NCBI GenBank assembly: GCA_000716465.1
Contig: JNWL01000014.1
Span: 54,882-118,881 of the forward strand
Reading direction: 5' to 3'
Source: Streptomyces bikiniensis
GTDB lineage: Bacteria; Actinomycetota; Actinomycetes; Streptomycetales; Streptomycetaceae
DNA: 64,000 nt
Shown here in pieces: positions 62,577 through 64,000 of the stretch. The stretch's first letter is position 1. The number at the start of each line of letters is the position of its first letter. The notes beneath the pieces are model-generated. The model made no database searches. It was given only the letters and a program-made list of their open reading frames with translations, and was not told the origin of the DNA. The position numbers and the translations under genes were made by a program.

Positions 62577-64000
62577 GTGCAGCCGCCCTACCGTGTCCTC
62601 GGTCCGTGCCTGGCCCTCCGTACCGACGACGGGACGGAGGCCGTCCTGGGCGGCGGCAGGCTCCGGGCCCTGCTCGCCGCGCTCGCGGCGGCCGGCGGGC
62701 GCCCGGTGGCCCCGGACGCGCTGATCGCGCAGGTGTGGGCCGACGCGGACCCGGCCGACGACCGGGACCGCACGGCCGCGCTCCAGGCCCTCGTCGGCCG
62801 GCTGCGCCGGGCCGCGGGCCGGGAGGCCGTCGTCTCGGAACCCGGCGGCTACCGCCTCGCCGCCACCCGCGACGACATCGACCTGTACCGCTTCGAACGG
62901 CTCGCCGCCGAGGGCGCGGCCGCGTTCACCGCCGGGGACGCGGGGCGGGCGGCTGTTCTGCTCGACGAGGCCCTGGGGCTCTGGCGCGGCCCCGCCCTCG
63001 CCGACCTGCCGGGCCGGGACGAGGACCCCCTGGTCGTACGGGTCGAACAGCGGCACGCGCAGGCGCGCCGCGACCGGTTCGCCGCCGACCTGGCCCTGGG
63101 CCGGGCCGCCGACGTCCTCGCGCCGCTCGCCGCCCTCGCCGCGGAACAGCCCCTGGACGAACCCCTCCAGGCCCTGCGCGTCCGCGCCCTGCGGGCGGCC
63201 GGACGGCCCGCCGAGGCCCTGGCGGCGTACGAGGAGGTGCGCACGGCCCTCGCGGAACGCCTCGGCACGGACCCCGGTCCCGAACTGCGCGTCCTGCACG
63301 CCGAACTCCTCACGGAGCACCGGCCCGCCGGCCCCGGGGAGCGGACGAGCGCCCTGCCCGCCCGCCTGACCTCCTTCATCGGCCGCGACGCCGAACTGGG
63401 GGACCTCGCCGCCGACTGGGGCGCCCGGCGGCTCGTCACCCTCACCGGGCCGGGCGGCGTCGGCAAGACCCGGCTCGCCCTGGAGGCCGCCGAGACGTAC
63501 GACGGCCCGGTCCACCTCGCCGAACTCGCCTCCGTACGGGACGGGTCCACGGTCGGCGCCGCCGTCCTCACCGCCCTCGGCGCCCGCGAGACGCAGCTCT
63601 GGCAGCGTCCGTCCGTCCCCGAGGCCGCGCCGAAGGACCGTTTCGCCGATCTCGTGGAGCACTGCGCGGGGCGCCGGATGCTGCTCGTCCTCGACAACTG
63701 CGAGCACGTCGTCGGTACGGCGGCGGAACTCGCCCAGGAGCTCCTGACGCGCTGCCCCGGAGTGACCGTGCTCGCGACGAGTCGGGAGCCGTTGGGGGTG
63801 CCGGGGGAGGTGGTGCGGCCGTTGGGTCCGTTGCCGGTGGGGGTGGCGTTGCGGTTGTTGGGGGAGCGGGGGGCTGCGGCGCGGCCGGGGTTCGTGGTGG
63901 GGGAGGACCGGGAGGCGGCGGAGGAGGTGTGCCGTCGGCTGGACGGGTTGCCGTTGGCGGTCGAGTTGGCGGCGGCGCGGTTGCGGATGCTGTCGTTGCG
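62577..64000 (+). CDS. AfsR/SARP family regulator, 5' part (runs off the window)
   Basis: The frame is open for 474 codons to the right edge. The winged-helix SARP domain is first (about 5-90, GGGRLRALLAALAAAGGRPV). The BTAD domain (about 98-240) has DIDLYRFERLAAEGAAAFTA and EPLQALRVRALRAAGRPAEA. The NB-ARC domain starts SFIGRDAELGDLA, with Walker A TGPGGVGKTRLALEAA and Walker B MLLVLDNCEHVVG. The GTG has AGAAT 6 bp upstream and no Shine-Dalgarno (leaderless). Codon use changes abruptly near 63,785: 11 of the last 13 leucines are TTG. TPR repeats expected at the C-terminus are not in the window. Confidence 0.92.
   Translation, partial: MQPPYRVLGPCLALRTDDGTEAVLGGGRLRALLAALAAAGGRPVAPDALIAQVWADADPADDRDRTAALQALVGRLRRAAGREAVVSEPGGYRLAATRDDIDLYRFERLAAEGAAAFTAGDAGRAAVLLDEALGLWRGPALADLPGRDEDPLVVRVEQRHAQARRDRFAADLALGRAADVLAPLAALAAEQPLDEPLQALRVRALRAAGRPAEALAAYEEVRTALAERLGTDPGPELRVLHAELLTEHRPAGPGERTSALPARLTSFIGRDAELGDLAADWGARRLVTLTGPGGVGKTRLALEAAETYDGPVHLAELASVRDGSTVGAAVLTALGARETQLWQRPSVPEAAPKDRFADLVEHCAGRRMLLVLDNCEHVVGTAAELAQELLTRCPGVTVLATSREPLGVPGEVVRPLGPLPVGVALRLLGERGAAARPGFVVGEDREAAEEVCRRLDGLPLAVELAAARLRMLSL

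Noticed and set aside
62577..64000. AfsR/SARP gene taken as a sign of an antibiotic gene cluster
   Set aside because: No biosynthetic core enzyme is in the window and the gene is cut off at the edge, so a cluster cannot be supported.

Overview
The window looks like part of a Streptomyces chromosome, or that of a very close relative. G+C is about 73%, third codon positions are almost all G or C, GTG starts are frequent, and several genes lack a Shine-Dalgarno but have a -10-like hexamer 6-8 bp before the start (leaderless). Marker families typical of the genus are present: streptophobe, DUF1876, DUF6325, an LAL-type LuxR, an AfsR/SARP regulator and many SpoIIE-type phosphatases. I found no rRNA, tRNA, CRISPR array, prophage or insertion sequence.

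Layout. 1-6.8 kb: a truncated PucR-type regulator divergent from an acyl-CoA ligase, then DUF6325, SHOCT and DUF2254 genes, a class II glutamine amidotransferase and a cation/proton antiporter. 6.8-15.7 kb: a large unknown protein with pentapeptide repeats, a giant LuxR regulator, a secreted S8 protease with a P domain, and a membrane protein. 15.7-25.7 kb: a signalling locus, mostly on the minus strand and mostly joined by 4-bp ATGA/GTGA overlaps. It reads rsbR, rsbS, rsbT, an ATPase/RsbX-like phosphatase, a hybrid histidine kinase, a receiver-phosphatase, a hairpin, a PAS/GAF phosphatase, a cobalamin-binding protein carrying the CarH-type W-x9-EH photosensor motif, and a STAS protein. A plus-strand STAS gene and the remnant of a RsbW-like kinase lie beside it. 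26-34.4 kb: an SDR enzyme, a Pyr_excise-like protein next to a spore-photoproduct-lyase-family radical SAM enzyme, another anti-sigma kinase, katG, a DUF952 protein and a LysR regulator. Light, UV and oxidative stress are a plausible common theme from 15 to 33 kb.

34.4-39.4 kb: DJ-1/PfpI protein, DUF1876, CBS-BON protein, secreted amidohydrolase-like protein with an F5/8C domain, TetR regulator. 39.4-43.7 kb: a sulfonate uptake and desulfonation operon (monooxygenase, permease, binding protein, ATPase) preceded by a short leader peptide with four cysteines near its end, a probable cysteine-responsive attenuator. 43.7-47.8 kb: a DEDDh exonuclease and a glutarate module (GntR regulator, class III CoA-transferase, divergent glutaryl-CoA dehydrogenase) around a cluster of GGATCC-centred repeats. 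47.8-56.2 kb: FBP-domain protein, Pro-rich anchored protein, streptophobe protein, and an operon of FHA-ABC transporter, SH3-like Pro-rich protein and Ser/Thr kinase resembling the Mycobacterium Rv1747/PknF pairing. 56.2-64 kb: TetR with a class II aldolase, ThuA-like protein behind a LacI-type palindrome, aldehyde dehydrogenase, PAS-GAF-SpoIIE-ATPase protein, and the 5' part of an AfsR/SARP regulator that runs off the end.

Overall the window is unusually dense in partner-switching parts (STAS antagonists, HATPase kinases, PP2C phosphatases), but no sigma-factor gene is present, so the final target of the pathway lies outside it. Starts were chosen by Shine-Dalgarno, overlap with neighbours or a leaderless -10; several differ from the longest possible reading frame. 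All domain calls come from reading motifs by eye.
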